Below, piece by piece: positions 43,427 to 54,681 of a DNA stretch of 56,935 bases; position 1 is the stretch's first letter; each line of letters opens with the position of its first letter. The DNA comes from an uncultured Pelagibacteraceae bacterium (lineage in GTDB: Bacteria; Pseudomonadota; Alphaproteobacteria; Pelagibacterales; Pelagibacteraceae). A model generated the notes under the pieces. The model was not told the DNA's origin. It made no database searches and worked only from the letters and a program-made list of their open reading frames with translations. The position numbers were made by a program, and so were the translations under genes. The stretch is taken from positions 1 through 56,935 of the forward strand of contig CABYOT010000010.1 in NCBI GenBank assembly GCA_902520695.1, read 5' to 3'.

Positions 43427-45265
43427 TTAACTTTCTAAGAAACTCTTTAATTGTTTGGATCTACTAGGATGTTTTAATTTTCTAAGTGCCTTTGCCTCAA
43501 TTTGACGGATTCTCTCTCTTGTTACTGAAAACTGTAAGCCAACTTCTTCCAAAGTATGGTCCGTATTCATACCAACTCCAAATCTCATTCTAAGGACACG
43601 CTCTTCTCTTGGGGTTAAGGTTGAAAGTATCTTTGTTGTTGCTTCACTTAGGTTAGATTTAATTGCTTGCTCAAGTGGTGCTAATGCTTTTGTATCCTCT
43701 ATAAAATCTCCTAAACTGCTGTCTTCTTCGTCTCCTACGGGCTTTTCTAGTGATACTGGTTCTTTTGAAATCTTTAGTACTTTTCTTACTTTTTCAAGTG
43801 GCATCCTTAATTTTTTTGCAAGTTCTTCGGGTGTAGCCTCTCTTCCGAACTCGCTTAAAATTAGACGTTGTGTTCTCACAATTTTATTAATTGTCTCAAT
43901 CATATGAACGGGAATTCTTATTGTTCTAGCTTGATCTGCAATAGACCTTGTTATGGCCTGTCTTATCCACCATGTTGCATATGTAGAGAATTTATATCCT
44001 CTTCTATATTCGAATTTATCTACAGCTTTCATTAGTCCAATATTTCCCTCTTGAATTAAATCCAAAAATTGCAAGCCCCTATTAGTATATTTTTTTGCAA
44101 TAGAAATAACCAATCTAAGATTAGCTTCTACCATCTCTTTCTTTGCAATTCTCGACTCTTTTTCACCTTTTTGAATTCTACTAACCATTAATTTATAGTC
44201 AGTGACTGATATTCCAAGCTTATTACTTATCTCTATTAATCTATCTCTAATATCTTTAAATTCTTGTTTATATTTTTGAAAAAACTTCTTCCATACCTCA
44301 TTTGTGTCTAAGAAACTTTTTAAATTTGGATTTATTTCATTTCCAACATAAAATTTAATAAATTCATCTCTAGAAATTTTTTCGTTAATCGCAAGCCTTA
44401 AAAGATTTCCCTCTAAAGATATGATTTTTTTATTTTCTATATAATGTTTTTGAACCAATTCCTCTAAAACTGAAGGTGATAATTGTAATGTTTTTATATT
44501 CTCTAAAATTTCATTTACAATTTTTTTATAATTTTTTTCTTTAGATGTGGAAAATTGATTTGATTTTAATACACAATCTAGTTTTTCTTTCTGATATTTT
44601 GTGAGTTTATTATATTCTTTAGTTAAATTATAAACTGTTTGCAAAACTTTAGGTTTAATCTCTGTTTCCATAGCAGCAAGAGTTGGATTAAATTCATCAT
44701 CGGCAGCAGTATTATTTTGGTCATCACCACTTTGATTTTGAGTTCCTTCATCTGATTTTCTTTGTTTTGCACTTTGACCAGTATCTTCATCCTCCATATA
44801 ATTAGTATCAATATCAATTATTTCCCTAACTAAAATTTCATCATTTTGAAGTTTTGTATTCCATTCAAAAAACTGTTGAGCAGTAATGGGACTTTGTGAA
44901 AGTGCATTCAACATCACATCTTTTCCAGCCTCGATTCTTTTAGCAATTGCAATTTCTCCTTCTCTGGAAAGAAGTTCGACCCCACCCATTTCTCTGAGGT
45001 ACATTCGTATTGGATCATCACTTTTTTCTATAGATTTGCCATCTTCTTTAGAGCCGTTTTCTTTTTTTCTGAGAACTTTAAAGTCTGATTTTTTTTCAAC
45101 TAATATAATTTTTTCATCAAGAATATGTATAAAAGCTTGCTCTAAATTTTCATTTGATAGATTTCTTTTTCCTAAAGATTTATTTAATTCTTCGTGAGTT
45201 ATAAAGCCCCTATGGATACCTCTGCCCATAAGTCTCGCAAATGATTTTGTAATTATACGTTCCAC
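43427..45265 (-). CDS. rpoD: Primary sigma factor RpoD (sigma-70)
   Basis: A 612-residue sigma factor. Region 1.2 is [29 protein letters not shown] near residue 85, followed by an acidic non-conserved region (about 155-200). Region 2 reads [57 protein letters not shown] (about residues 375-430). Region 3 follows, and region 4.2 is [26 protein letters not shown]. It directs transcription of housekeeping genes. The start codon appears to be GTG at 45265; no in-frame ATG fits better. dnaG lies directly upstream, echoing the rpsU-dnaG-rpoD macromolecular-synthesis operon, and two tRNAs follow. Confidence 0.97.
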   Translation of the reverse strand: MERIITKSFARLMGRGIHRGFITHEELNKSLGKRNLSNENLEQAFIHILDEKIILVEKKSDFKVLRKKENGSKEDGKSIEKSDDPIRMYLREMGGVELLSREGEIAIAKRIEAGKDVMLNALSQSPITAQQFFEWNTKLQNDEILVREIIDIDTNYMEDEDTGQSAKQRKSDEGTQNQSGDDQNNTAADDEFNPTLAAMETEIKPKVLQTVYNLTKEYNKLTKYQKEKLDCVLKSNQFSTSKEKNYKKIVNEILENIKTLQLSPSVLEELVQKHYIENKKIISLEGNLLRLAINEKISRDEFIKFYVGNEINPNLKSFLDTNEVWKKFFQKYKQEFKDIRDRLIEISNKLGISVTDYKLMVSRIQKGEKESRIAKKEMVEANLRLVISIAKKYTNRGLQFLDLIQEGNIGLMKAVDKFEYRRGYKFSTYATWWIRQAITRSIADQARTIRIPVHMIETINKIVRTQRLILSEFGREATPEELAKKLRMPLEKVRKVLKISKEPVSLEKPVGDEEDSSLGDFIEDTKALAPLEQAIKSNLSEATTKILSTLTPREERVLRMRFGVGMNTDHTLEEVGLQFSVTRERIRQIEAKALRKLKHPSRSKQLKSFLES

Positions 45266-45330
45266 AATAAAAAAGTTCAGAATGTATATAATGCTAAAAT
45301 CAAAAAAATCTATCGGATTCTAGTTTTTAT

Positions 45331-47106
45331 TTAATTGATTTTTTGCAGTTTTTTAAGCTCTTTCAACTCGTTGAATGTTGCCTCAGTTAAATCTTTTGAA
45401 AATCTTGATTCTAAATCTAAAATTCTTAATTCAAGCTCGTAATTTTTAAGGTCTCTTATGATTTCAGATAAAATTTCAAGAATTTTTTGATCATCATTTA
45501 AATTTTTAACTAATATATGCTTAATGGATGCATACCTCAAAACTCTATCCATCAAAGCCTCGTCAATGTTTAAATTTTTTAAATCAGTATTTTTAAAATT
45601 ATTTGTTTTATTAATAATTTCTTCAAATAATAATTTGTTTTCACTACTAAATAGTTTTACATTTTCAATTAAATTAAAATTCTCTTTTATAAGCATTGGT
45701 TTTTTTAATAAAATATATAGAAAGGAAAATTCTTTAATATCTACAGCTGTTAAAGACTTTGTTTCATTATAATATTTTTGAGTTGATTTAAGTGATTTAG
45801 TTAATTTAGAGTAATTTTTTTTCTTTTTAAAATTTATATTTGGTGTTAGTTCAGACACTTTTTCTAAGAAGTACTCAAGTATGTATTTTTTTATGAACTC
45901 ATCCTTAATTGTAGATGATATAGTTCTAAGTTTTTTTTCAAAAGTAGCTCTTGATGAAGGGTTATCATTCATATCTTGCAAATAATGATTAAATATAAAT
46001 TTATGAATAGGAACTGAATTGCTTCTAGAAAACTCTTCAAAGAAGTCCTTTCCTTTTTCATTTACAAAACTATCTGGATCATTTTTGTTAGGTAAAAATA
46101 AAAATGAAATTTCTTTTTCAGGTTTTAATTCAATAATAGAATTTTCTGCTGCTCTTAAGGCAGCTTTATATCCACTTTCATCACCATCAAAACAAACAGT
46201 GATATGTTGAAAAAATTGATTAAGGGTTAATATTTGTTTTGTTGTTAAAGAAGTGCCCAAATTTGCAACTACATTTTCTACTTTATTTCTACTAAGACCA
46301 ACTACATCCATATAACCTTCAACAAGGTATATGTTATTTATATTGTTTGAAAGTTTTCTAGTAAAATCTAGATTATAAAGATTAGACCCTTTTTTAAAAA
46401 ATGGGGTCTCTGGTGAATTAATGTACTTTGCAAGATATTTATTATCTTTAAAAATTCTTCCTCCAAGAGCTATTGGATCACCCGAAATATTATTTATTGG
46501 AAAAATTACTCTGTCTCTAAACCTATCTAAATATTTTTTTTTTTTCTCATCAAAATAAAACAAACCTGTATCTTTGATTTCACTTTCAGTAAATTCCTTA
46601 AAAATCTTTTCTTTAAAACTTTCATCATTTGAAACATATCCAATCTTAAATTTCTTTACTTCTTCAATAGTTAAATTTCTATTTTTCAAATAATTTTTTG
46701 CTTCTTTTGCTAATGGGTTTTTAAAAAGATCCTTATGATAAAACTCTACATATTTTGCATATATCGCTTTATACTTATTCCATTTTTCTTCTCTAATCTC
46801 ATCCTCTTTAGAAAATGTATAAGGTCTCATTCCTGCTAAATTTGATAAATATTTGACTGACTCACCAAATTTAAGATTTTGTGTTTTCATAACAAAATCA
46901 AAAATATTTCCATGCTCTGATGTACTAAAGCAATGATAAAATTCCTTTTCATCATTTACTGTGAAAGAGGGTGTTTTTTCAGTCTTAAATGGTGAAAGGC
47001 CAATATATTCCTTTCCTCTCTTTTTTAAACTAACGGTTTTTGAAACTACAGTTGAAATTTTTAATCTAGTTTTTATTTCTTGTAAGTACTCTTTAGGGTA
47101 TTTCAT
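45331..47106 (-). CDS. dnaG: DNA primase DnaG
   Basis: A 591-residue primase with N-terminal ribbon, TOPRIM core (VEGYMDVVGLSR near residue 255 and CFDGDESGYKAALRAAE near 305) and helicase-binding C-terminal region. The N-terminal domain aligns well with the CHC2 zinc ribbon (YIGLSPFKTEKTPSFTV then EFYHCFSTSEHGN), yet only one ligand is kept: S38, K41, C59 and T62 stand where C, H, C, C are expected. The protein otherwise looks intact, so it probably folds without zinc. It makes RNA primers for replication. Its start overlaps the yqeY stop (ATGA), and rpoD follows 65 bases on. Confidence 0.93.
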   Translation of the reverse strand: MKYPKEYLQEIKTRLKISTVVSKTVSLKKRGKEYIGLSPFKTEKTPSFTVNDEKEFYHCFSTSEHGNIFDFVMKTQNLKFGESVKYLSNLAGMRPYTFSKEDEIREEKWNKYKAIYAKYVEFYHKDLFKNPLAKEAKNYLKNRNLTIEEVKKFKIGYVSNDESFKEKIFKEFTESEIKDTGLFYFDEKKKKYLDRFRDRVIFPINNISGDPIALGGRIFKDNKYLAKYINSPETPFFKKGSNLYNLDFTRKLSNNINNIYLVEGYMDVVGLSRNKVENVVANLGTSLTTKQILTLNQFFQHITVCFDGDESGYKAALRAAENSIIELKPEKEISFLFLPNKNDPDSFVNEKGKDFFEEFSRSNSVPIHKFIFNHYLQDMNDNPSSRATFEKKLRTISSTIKDEFIKKYILEYFLEKVSELTPNINFKKKKNYSKLTKSLKSTQKYYNETKSLTAVDIKEFSFLYILLKKPMLIKENFNLIENVKLFSSENKLLFEEIINKTNNFKNTDLKNLNIDEALMDRVLRYASIKHILVKNLNDDQKILEILSEIIRDLKNYELELRILDLESRFSKDLTEATFNELKELKKLQKIN

Positions 47107-47567
47107 TTTTGATTTAATAATTCTTTAATGATTGCTCCTGCTTTAGAAAAATCAATACTGTCAGCATTATTTTTCTTTAGTTCACCCATGACTTTTCCCA
47201 TGTCCTTTATTGAGTTTGCACCTGTTGATTTAATTACTTCCTCACAAATTTTCTTGGTATCCTCTTCGCTAATTTGTTTAGGTAAATATTGACTTATTAC
47301 TCCCACTTCTTGTTCTTCTATATCCTGGAGATCCTTACGATTATTTTTTTTGTACAATTCAATTGATTCGCTCCGCTGTTTTATCATTTTTTTTAATAGT
47401 TTCTTGATATCCTCATCATCTGTTTCCTTTTTTTCTGTCACAGATCGATTGTTAATATCCAAATCCTTAATCCCAGATAATATTAACCTGTAAGTTGATA
47501 TTTTATTTTTATCTTTAGCTTTTAAAGCTATTTTATAGTCTGACTCTATAACTTCTCTTAGTGGCAT
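47103..47567 (-). CDS. yqeY: YqeY/GatB-domain protein
   Basis: With the start MPLREVIESDYKIALKAKDK at 47567 the product has 154 residues, the usual YqeY size. It has KISTYRLILSGIKDLDINNR, KMIKQRSESIELYKKNNRKDL, EEQEVGVISQYLPKQISEEDTK and KDMGKVMGELKK. The family resembles the tRNA-binding tail of GatB; its exact role is unknown. In many bacteria it sits next to dnaG and rpoD, as here. A longer frame from 47648 would add a basic, phenylalanine-rich N-terminus foreign to the family. TAAAAT at five bases before this start could be a -10, which would imply an almost leaderless mRNA. Confidence 0.9.
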   Translation of the reverse strand: MPLREVIESDYKIALKAKDKNKISTYRLILSGIKDLDINNRSVTEKKETDDEDIKKLLKKMIKQRSESIELYKKNNRKDLQDIEEQEVGVISQYLPKQISEEDTKKICEEVIKSTGANSIKDMGKVMGELKKNNADSIDFSKAGAIIKELLNQK

Positions 47568-47674
47568 ATTTAATTTTAGCGTATTAAGAATATTCTTCAA
47601 AAAAAAAAATATTTTTTTTACAAAATATACATGAGATGTGTTGCGCAAAAAAAGGTTTTATTGTATAGACCTTT

Positions 47675-47694
47675 AACTCATGAGTTGTAATTGA
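47675..47694 (+). promoter_or_regulatory. carA leader: palindrome, mini-ORF and ribosome-binding site
   Basis: AACTCATGAGTT (47675-47686) is a perfect 12-base palindrome. Its ATG (47680) opens a four-codon frame, M-S-C-N, whose TGA (47692-47694) overlaps the TTG start of carA (47691). TGAG at 47681-47684 lies six bases before the TTG and can serve as Shine-Dalgarno. The arrangement could link translation of the mini-ORF to carA. A weak promoter (TTGCGC at 47641, TATAGA at 47664, 17-base spacer) lies upstream. Confidence 0.4.
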
Positions 47695-48884
47695 ACAAAA
47701 AACAAAAAAATAAGATTGCAATTAAACATCAATTTCCAACAGGTATTTTAGTTTTAGACAATAAGATAGTTTTCAAGGGTATTGGTCTTGGATATCAAGG
47801 TACAGCAACTGGAGAGGTTTGTTTTAACACTTCTCTAACTGGATACCAAGAAATTATATCGGATCCTTCGTATGCCGGTCAAATTATTAATTTTACATTT
47901 CCTCATATTGGAAATGTTGGAACTAACAATGAAGATTTAGAGTCTGATAAAATTTGGACAAGAGGTGCAATATTTAATTCGGAGATTACTTCTCCATCAA
48001 ATTACAGAGCTTTAAAAACCTTAGATGAATGGCTTAAAAAAAACAAAATAGTTGGATTGACTGGATTAGATACAAGAGGCTTAACAAATTTTATTCGTGA
48101 TAAAGGTGCTCCAAGAGGAACGATATCAAATAATAAAAAAGGTAAATTTAATATAAAAAAATTAATTAATAATTCAATTAAATGGCCTGGACTAGATGGT
48201 CTTGATCTTGCAAAAGAAGTTTCAACAAAAAAAACTTATTCGTGGAAAGGTTTTAAAACTTGGAGAAAAAAGACTGGGTATAAAAAAAATAACAAAAAAA
48301 TATTTAAGATAGTTGCAATTGATTATGGAATAAAAAAAAACATTTTAAGATATTTTTCTGATTATAATTGTGATGTAAAAGTAGTTTCTTGCAAGACAAC
48401 CGCTGAGGAAATTTCAAAATTAAAACCAGATGGAATTTTTTTGTCGAATGGGCCAGGTGATCCAGCAGCAACTGGTAAATATGCAATTAAAATTATACAA
48501 AAATTAATTAAAAAGAATTATCCAATATTTGGTATCTGCTTAGGCCATCAAATTTTAGCTTTGGCATTAAATGCTAAAACAAAAAAAATGAAATTAGGTC
48601 ACAGAGGAGCAAATCATCCAGTAAAAAATTTACTCGACAATAAAGTAGAGATCACAAGCCAGAATCATGGTTTTGAAGTAATAGAAAAAAGCCTACCAAA
48701 AAACGTACAAATAACGCACAAATCACTTTTTGATAAAAGTATTGAGGGAATAAGATTAAAAAAGAGACCAGTTTTTTCAGTTCAATACCATCCTGAGGCA
48801 AATCCAGGGCCACAGGATAGTCAATATTTATTCAAAAGTTTTATTCAAGATGTAAAAAAATATGCCAAAAAGAAAAGACATTAA
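47691..48884 (+). CDS. carA: Carbamoyl-phosphate synthase small subunit
   Basis: A 397-residue glutamine amidotransferase subunit. The N-terminal domain reads [54 protein letters not shown] sequence (residues 17-66), and the class I amidotransferase domain has [13 protein letters not shown], the nucleophile cysteine in [14 protein letters not shown], and the His/Glu pair in [14 protein letters not shown]. It supplies ammonia to CarB for arginine and pyrimidine synthesis. The start codon is TTG at 47691; no suitable in-frame ATG exists before the conserved region. Its end overlaps carB by 23 bases. Confidence 0.96.
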   Translation: MNKKQKNKIAIKHQFPTGILVLDNKIVFKGIGLGYQGTATGEVCFNTSLTGYQEIISDPSYAGQIINFTFPHIGNVGTNNEDLESDKIWTRGAIFNSEITSPSNYRALKTLDEWLKKNKIVGLTGLDTRGLTNFIRDKGAPRGTISNNKKGKFNIKKLINNSIKWPGLDGLDLAKEVSTKKTYSWKGFKTWRKKTGYKKNNKKIFKIVAIDYGIKKNILRYFSDYNCDVKVVSCKTTAEEISKLKPDGIFLSNGPGDPAATGKYAIKIIQKLIKKNYPIFGICLGHQILALALNAKTKKMKLGHRGANHPVKNLLDNKVEITSQNHGFEVIEKSLPKNVQITHKSLFDKSIEGIRLKKRPVFSVQYHPEANPGPQDSQYLFKSFIQDVKKYAKKKRH

Positions 48885-51800
48885 AAAAATATTAGTCATT
48901 GGTGCAGGCCCGATAATAATTGGACAAGCATGCGAATTTGATTATTCAGGTACTCAAGCTTGTAAGGCACTTAAAGATGAAGGTTTTGAGGTAGTATTAA
49001 TAAATTCAAATCCTGCAACTATTATGACAGATCCAGGAGTTGCTGATAAAACTTACATTGAGCCTATTACAATTCCAGTTCTTGAAGAAGTGATTAAAAA
49101 AGAAAAGCCTAATGCAATTCTTCCTACTATGGGTGGCCAGACAGCTTTAAATTTAGCAATAAGTGCAGAAAAAGCTGGTCTACTTAAAAAATATAAAATT
49201 GAACTAATTGGAGCTAAATCAAAAGCAATTGAAAATGCTGAGGACCGGAAAAAATTCAGAAAAAATATGTCTGACATTGGTTTAGATTTACCGAAGTCAA
49301 GGATAATAAATAATTTTAAAGATGCATCAAAATGTTTAGGAGAAATTGGTTTGCCCGCAATTATAAGACCTTCATTCACATTGGGTGGATTAGGTGGAGG
49401 AATTGCAAAAAGTAAAAAAGAATTCTTTAAACTTGTTAGAAATGGAATGAATGAGTCACCTCAAAATCAAGTTTTAATTGAGGAGTCTTTAGAGGGATGG
49501 AAAGAGTTTGAGATGGAAGTTGTCAGAGACAGAAATGACAACTGCATAATTATTTGTTCTATAGAAAATGTAGATCCAATGGGAATACATACTGGTGACT
49601 CAATTACAGTAGCACCAGCATTAACACTCACAGATAAAGAGTATCAAGTAATGAGAAATGCATCGATAGCTTGTCTTCGAAAAATAGGTGTAGAGACTGG
49701 AGGATCGAATGTTCAATTTGCAATTAACCCTAAAAATGGAAGAATGGTAATAATTGAGATGAACCCAAGAGTGTCAAGATCCTCGGCATTAGCATCTAAA
49801 GCTACTGGTTTTCCAATTGCAAAAGTAGCTGCTAAACTTGCAGTTGGTTATACTCTTGATGAATTAAAAAATGAAATAACAAAAGTAACTCCAGCTTCAT
49901 TTGAACCAACAATTGATTATGTGGTAACAAAAATACCTAGATTTACATTTGAAAAATTTTCTGACACTAAAGCTGTGCTTGGGACTTCTATGAGATCTGT
50001 GGGTGAAGCAATGGCAATTGGTAGAAACTTTAAAGAATCTTTACAAAAAGCTCTAGTTTCTTTAGAAACTGGATTTTCTGGATTAGACAATATTTTCAAC
50101 TACTCAAAAAAAGAAATTTTAAAAAATTTAAGAGTTAGTATTCCAAATAGACTAGTATTAATTGCTGAAGCTTTTAGGAATAATATTCCCCTAAAGACAA
50201 TATATAAATTATCTAAGGTTGATCCATGGTTCTTAAATCAAATTAAGGATCTAATTGATGAGGAAAAAAATATAATTAAGAAAGGAATTCCAAAAACATA
50301 CAATGAGTTTAATAGAATTAAATCCATTGGTTTTTCAGATAAAAAATTATCAAAACTCACAGGAATTAAAGAGAAAATAGTTAGATCTAAAAGAGTTGCT
50401 CTTAAAGTTTTGCCTGTCTTTAAAAAAGTAGATACTTGCGCAGCAGAATTTAAATCCTTTACTCCTTATATGTATTCAACGTATCAAAGAAATTTTTCAT
50501 TAAATACTGAGTGTGAGGCCGATCCTAGTAATAAGAAAAAAGTAATTATTCTTGGAGGAGGTCCAAATAGAATTGGACAAGGCATAGAGTTTGATTATTG
50601 CTGTTGTCAGGCAAGCTTTTCTCTTAAGGAAGCTGGATTTGAGACAATTATGGTCAATTGCAACCCTGAAACTGTTTCGACAGATTATGATACAAGCGAT
50701 AGATTGTACTTTGAACCTCTTATAGAGGAATATGTTCAAAATATTATTATAAAAGAAAAATCAAAAGGAAATCTTATTGGAGTTATTGCTCAATTTGGAG
50801 GTCAAACACCAATTAAATTAGCAAAATTTTTGCATGAAAACAAATTACCAATACTTGGTACCCAATATGGTTCAATTGATTTAGCAGAAGATAGAGATCG
50901 TTTTAGAGATCTATTAATCAAACTGAATTTAAAACAAGCCGAAAGTGGTATAGCTAATAAATTTGATCAGGCTATCAAAATAAGTGAAAGAATTGGACTT
51001 CCAGTTGTTGTTAGACCTTCGTATGTCTTGGGTGGAAGAGCGATGGAAATAGTTCATGATAAAAGCCAACTTAAAAAATTTGTTAATGAGGCTTTCAGAG
51101 CTTCAGAGCAAAATCCAATTTTAATTGATAAATTTATAGATCATGCTATGGAAGTTGATGTAGATGCTATCTCTGATGGTAAGGATGTTTATGTTGCAGG
51201 TATCATGCAACACATTGAAGAGGCGGGAGTACATTCTGGAGACTCTGCTTGTTGTCTGCCCCCAGTTTCTGTCAAAGATAATCTTTTAAAAGAAATTAAA
51301 ATCCAAACTAGAAAATTAGCATTAGCACTAAAGGTAAAGGGGCTTTTAAATATTCAATTTGCAATAAAAAAAGATGAAATATTTGTAATAGAGGTAAATC
51401 CCAGAGCAAGTAGGACAGTGCCATTTGTGTCAAAGGCTAATGGGGTTCCGCTTGCTAAAATTGCATCCAGAATAATGGCAGGAGAAAAACTTTCAAAGTA
51501 CAAATTAAAATATAAAACTAATAAAAAATATGCAGTAAAAGAGGCAGTATTTCCATTCAATAAATTTCCAGATAGTGATCTATTGCTTGGACCAGAAATG
51601 AAATCTACTGGAGAAGTAATGGGCTTTGATGATGACTTTGGTATGGCAATAGCCAAAAGTCAAATAGCTGCAGCAAATTCATTACCAACAAAAGGTTTAG
51701 CATTTTTATCAGTCAAAGATTCTCATAAACAAGAAATTGTTGGAGTTGCACAGAGATTATTAAAACTTGGATTTACACTATCCGCAACTAAAGGAACTGC

Positions 51801-52086
51801 AGATATTTTAATTAAGAATGGTATGAGATGCCGAAAAATTAACAAAGTAAGTAGCGGTAAACCTCATATTGTAGATATCCTAAATTCTAAAAAAATATCA
51901 TTGGTAATTAATACTGGTGGAGGAAATAGTGAAAATAGAATTAGTGATGCAAGAGCACTTAGAAGAGGCACTTTAGCTAATAAAATTCCTTATTGCACTA
52001 ACATGTCTACAGCATATTCATTTTTGGAAGCAATAAATGCATTGAAAACAAAAAAACTTAAAGTAAAAGCTCTCCAAGAAAATTAA
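48862..52086 (+). CDS. carB: Carbamoyl-phosphate synthase large subunit
   Basis: A 1074-residue enzyme with two homologous ATP-grasp halves. The first has [55 protein letters not shown] and [18 protein letters not shown]. The second, from about residue 555, has [48 protein letters not shown] and [18 protein letters not shown]. The C-terminal allosteric MGS-like domain starts near residue 945 ([13 protein letters not shown]). It makes carbamoyl phosphate from bicarbonate, ATP and ammonia. Length matches E. coli CarB (1073). Its TAA overlaps the convergent oxygenase stop by four bases (TTAA). Confidence 0.97.
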   Translation: MPKRKDIKKILVIGAGPIIIGQACEFDYSGTQACKALKDEGFEVVLINSNPATIMTDPGVADKTYIEPITIPVLEEVIKKEKPNAILPTMGGQTALNLAISAEKAGLLKKYKIELIGAKSKAIENAEDRKKFRKNMSDIGLDLPKSRIINNFKDASKCLGEIGLPAIIRPSFTLGGLGGGIAKSKKEFFKLVRNGMNESPQNQVLIEESLEGWKEFEMEVVRDRNDNCIIICSIENVDPMGIHTGDSITVAPALTLTDKEYQVMRNASIACLRKIGVETGGSNVQFAINPKNGRMVIIEMNPRVSRSSALASKATGFPIAKVAAKLAVGYTLDELKNEITKVTPASFEPTIDYVVTKIPRFTFEKFSDTKAVLGTSMRSVGEAMAIGRNFKESLQKALVSLETGFSGLDNIFNYSKKEILKNLRVSIPNRLVLIAEAFRNNIPLKTIYKLSKVDPWFLNQIKDLIDEEKNIIKKGIPKTYNEFNRIKSIGFSDKKLSKLTGIKEKIVRSKRVALKVLPVFKKVDTCAAEFKSFTPYMYSTYQRNFSLNTECEADPSNKKKVIILGGGPNRIGQGIEFDYCCCQASFSLKEAGFETIMVNCNPETVSTDYDTSDRLYFEPLIEEYVQNIIIKEKSKGNLIGVIAQFGGQTPIKLAKFLHENKLPILGTQYGSIDLAEDRDRFRDLLIKLNLKQAESGIANKFDQAIKISERIGLPVVVRPSYVLGGRAMEIVHDKSQLKKFVNEAFRASEQNPILIDKFIDHAMEVDVDAISDGKDVYVAGIMQHIEEAGVHSGDSACCLPPVSVKDNLLKEIKIQTRKLALALKVKGLLNIQFAIKKDEIFVIEVNPRASRTVPFVSKANGVPLAKIASRIMAGEKLSKYKLKYKTNKKYAVKEAVFPFNKFPDSDLLLGPEMKSTGEVMGFDDDFGMAIAKSQIAAANSLPTKGLAFLSVKDSHKQEIVGVAQRLLKLGFTLSATKGTADILIKNGMRCRKINKVSSGKPHIVDILNSKKISLVINTGGGNSENRISDARALRRGTLANKIPYCTNMSTAYSFLEAINALKTKKLKVKALQEN

Positions 52087-52745
52087 TCAACTTTCCAATC
52101 TGTTTTAAATGTTACATAATTTACTTGCAGGCATCTTCTCTCTTTAATTATTTCTTTCTTTTCCATACCGTGCCAAGTATTGGGTCCACTGGAAAAAAAA
52201 TATCCATAATTATCTTTATAAGGTAATGTTTTAATTAACTTCAATTCACTATCATAAAAATCTGTTCCAAGCTCTTCACTTTCATCATGTTTATTCACAA
52301 ACAATAAGCATGACATTAGTTTTTCTTTAATATCACAGTGTGGTTTTAGCCAAAAACCCTCTCGATCACATATTACCTCAACTCTCACAAAAGAATTTGA
52401 TAAATCTTTATTTATCAATTTAGAGATTTTGTGATGGGTTTCTTTGCTCTGAAGTTCTTTAATAAGACCCGTTAATCCTGGAAATTCTTTAGTATTTTCA
52501 TGTGTTATAAAACATCTAAATTTTAAAGCTTTTCCACCATTTGAAATTCCTTCTCTAAATTTTCCTTCTCCACCATCGATAGCTCTGGTGCCATCATAAT
52601 TAAGATTATGTTTTGCTGGGTCAGATATATCTGCACTTATTATCTCATTTATTTGATCATCGGTAAGGGGTTTATTTAATTCCCAATGTTCAAATGGATT
52701 ATCAAATTTTTTGGAGTCGTTAAGTATTGAATTTAAAAATGACAT
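52083..52745 (-). CDS. 2-oxoglutarate/Fe(II)-dependent oxygenase superfamily protein
   Basis: A 220-residue protein whose second half shows the jelly-roll metal triad: H-x-D in [20 protein letters not shown], the distal His in [11 protein letters not shown], and a downstream arginine in [11 protein letters not shown] that would bind 2-oxoglutarate. [24 protein letters not shown] is the intervening strand region. The family hydroxylates proteins, lipids or small molecules; the substrate is not evident. It is coupled to the ELM1-like gene by a TAATG overlap, so a shared role, perhaps surface modification, is possible but unproven. Confidence 0.75.
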   Translation of the reverse strand: MSFLNSILNDSKKFDNPFEHWELNKPLTDDQINEIISADISDPAKHNLNYDGTRAIDGGEGKFREGISNGGKALKFRCFITHENTKEFPGLTGLIKELQSKETHHKISKLINKDLSNSFVRVEVICDREGFWLKPHCDIKEKLMSCLLFVNKHDESEELGTDFYDSELKLIKTLPYKDNYGYFFSSGPNTWHGMEKKEIIKERRCLQVNYVTFKTDWKVD

Positions 52746-53689
52746 TAATTATTTATTTTTTCTTTTATAATTTCTGCAACTCTATTAGTTTCATCAAGAC
52801 TTTGGTAGCTCCAATTTTCTATATCTTCTCCAAGATTTCTTGTGATATTTAATTCTCTAAATAAATTTCTAAATTTCTGAAACCTAATATCATTTTTTTT
52901 AGGTAAAATATTTGCAATATAAATAGGCTTTCCTGTTAAAGCAGCCTCAGAAATCATTGAACTAGAATCACAAGTAACTGTAATTTTTTCTGAAATAGCT
53001 AAAGCAGATAAGTAAGCCTTTTTATCAACGTCCATGATGACTGTATGATTTTCACCAAAAAATTCTTTTGCATAATGAATAGTATTTAATGGGGTTCTCA
53101 TTGACGGGATTACAACAAGTTGAAAATCATGTTTTTTTAAAAGCTTGTAGAAAATTGAGAAAATATGTTTCATATTTTTTGTTGAATAATCGTAGTATTT
53201 TGTGGGTCCACCTATAATTAAGCACCAAATTTTTCTGTCATCTTTTTTTATAAATGAGTTTAGATAATTCTTATTCTCCTCTATGTCAGTTTTTGTAAGA
53301 TAATGAATTGCTCCTTTAGTATTAATTACATTTTGACCATTAATTCCGTCATGTTCAGGCGCTACAATAAAATCAAAATAATCAAAGTTAATTTTGGGAT
53401 CTTGTATATGAATATTAAAAACTTTTTTATTTGAAATACTTTTTAAATGGATTGATGGAATTATACTTTTTCTTCCACAAGAAATTATTATATCAAAATC
53501 TAAATAATTTATTTTTTTGTAAACATTTTGAGAAATTGGAGTAAATTTTGGCGGAATCAAACTCCACAAACTTTTTAGTTCAACCATGTGGTGAGTAAAG
53601 TCAATATCAAGAGCTTTAGCTAAGCCCTCTACTTGGCTAAGCATGCCATGCATGCCCTCTGTCAATAATATACCTTTTAATTTGCTCAT
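52745..53689 (-). CDS. ELM1/DUF1022 (GT-B-like) family protein
   Basis: A 314-residue protein that fits the bacterial mitochondrial-fission ELM1 family: TEGMHGMLSQVEGLAKAL at the N-terminus, IISCGRKSIIPSIHLK, KKVFNIHIQDPKINFDYFDFIVAPEHDGI in the first half (residues about 89-117), IIGGPTKYYDY, and the second domain with VIPSMRTP, VTCDSSSMISEAALTGKPIYI. The last block is the donor-binding pattern of GT-B glycosyltransferases, and a nucleotide-sugar transferase activity in the envelope is plausible. Function is not established. Only 20 bases separate it from the divergent trxB. Confidence 0.82.
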   Translation of the reverse strand: MSKLKGILLTEGMHGMLSQVEGLAKALDIDFTHHMVELKSLWSLIPPKFTPISQNVYKKINYLDFDIIISCGRKSIIPSIHLKSISNKKVFNIHIQDPKINFDYFDFIVAPEHDGINGQNVINTKGAIHYLTKTDIEENKNYLNSFIKKDDRKIWCLIIGGPTKYYDYSTKNMKHIFSIFYKLLKKHDFQLVVIPSMRTPLNTIHYAKEFFGENHTVIMDVDKKAYLSALAISEKITVTCDSSSMISEAALTGKPIYIANILPKKNDIRFQKFRNLFRELNITRNLGEDIENWSYQSLDETNRVAEIIKEKINN

Positions 53690-53709
53690 TATTTACTATA
53701 TAGACCTGT

Positions 53710-54657
53710 ATGAGTGAAAAACCAACTAAACATACAAAAGTGTTAATAATTGGATCAGGGCCAGCTGGTTATACTGCTGCAGTTTATGCTGCGAGAGCTA
53801 TGCTTAAACCAATGTTAGTTGCTGGCATGCAACCGGGTGGCCAATTAACTATTACAACAGATGTTGAAAACTATCCGGGCTTTGCTGATGTAATACAAGG
53901 ACCATGGTTAATGGAACAAATGAGGGAACAGGCAAAAGCAGTTGGAACCGATCTAGTTGAGGATCATATCCAATCAGTAAATTTAAAATCTAAACCGTTT
54001 GAGGCAATTGGTGATGGAGGACAAAAGTATACTGCTGACTCAGTTATAATTTCAACTGGTGCTCAAGCAAGATGGTTAAACATTGAATCTGAAGAAAAAT
54101 TTAAAGGATTTGGAGTTTCAGCATGTGCAACATGCGATGGTTTCTTTTTCAAAGATAAAACAGTTGCAGTAGTTGGTGGGGGAAATGCTGCAGTAGAAGA
54201 AGCTATGTTTCTTACAAAATTTGCATCAAAGGTACAATTAATTCATAGACGAGATGAACTTAGAGCTGAAAAACTATTGCAAAAAAAATTAATGGAAAAT
54301 AAAAAAATTGAGATTATTTGGGACTCTGTTGTTGAAGAAGTAATAGGTGATGATGAGCCAAAAAATGTAAAAGGATTAAAAATTAAAAATGTTAAAACTA
54401 ATGAAATGTCAGAGCTAAAAATTGACGGTTTATTTATAGCTATTGGTCATGACCCTGCTACTTCACTATTTAAAGATCAATTAGAAATGGACAATACAGG
54501 TTATCTGATTACAAAAAGTGATTCTACTGAAACAAATGTTCCAGGTGTTTATGCTGCTGGTGATGTCAAAGACAAAATTTTTAGACAAGCAGTTACAGCA
54601 GCAGGAATGGGCTGTATGGCCGCTCTAGAAGCAGAAAAATATTTAGCTTCAAATTAA
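53710..54657 (+). CDS. trxB: Thioredoxin reductase
   Basis: A 315-residue NADPH-dependent flavoprotein. FAD site VLIIGSGPAGYTAAVYAAR at residues 11-29, GGQLTITTDVENYPGF, the redox pair C139-A-T-C142 in SACATCDGFFF, NADPH site VAVVGGGNAAVEEAMFL, HRRDELRA, and GVYAAGDVKDKIFRQAVTAAGMGCMAA at the end. It reduces thioredoxin. Length matches E. coli TrxB (321). A psiE-like gene follows after 24 bases. Confidence 0.96.
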   Translation: MSEKPTKHTKVLIIGSGPAGYTAAVYAARAMLKPMLVAGMQPGGQLTITTDVENYPGFADVIQGPWLMEQMREQAKAVGTDLVEDHIQSVNLKSKPFEAIGDGGQKYTADSVIISTGAQARWLNIESEEKFKGFGVSACATCDGFFFKDKTVAVVGGGNAAVEEAMFLTKFASKVQLIHRRDELRAEKLLQKKLMENKKIEIIWDSVVEEVIGDDEPKNVKGLKIKNVKTNEMSELKIDGLFIAIGHDPATSLFKDQLEMDNTGYLITKSDSTETNVPGVYAAGDVKDKIFRQAVTAAGMGCMAALEAEKYLASN

Positions 54658-54681
54658 TTTAAGATCATTTATAAGTTATTC

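Noticed and set aside
47586..47597. Palindrome AAGAATATTCTT upstream of yqeY as an operator
   Set aside because: It is a 12-base AT-rich dyad with no second copy or conserved motif, and chance occurrence is plausible at this composition.
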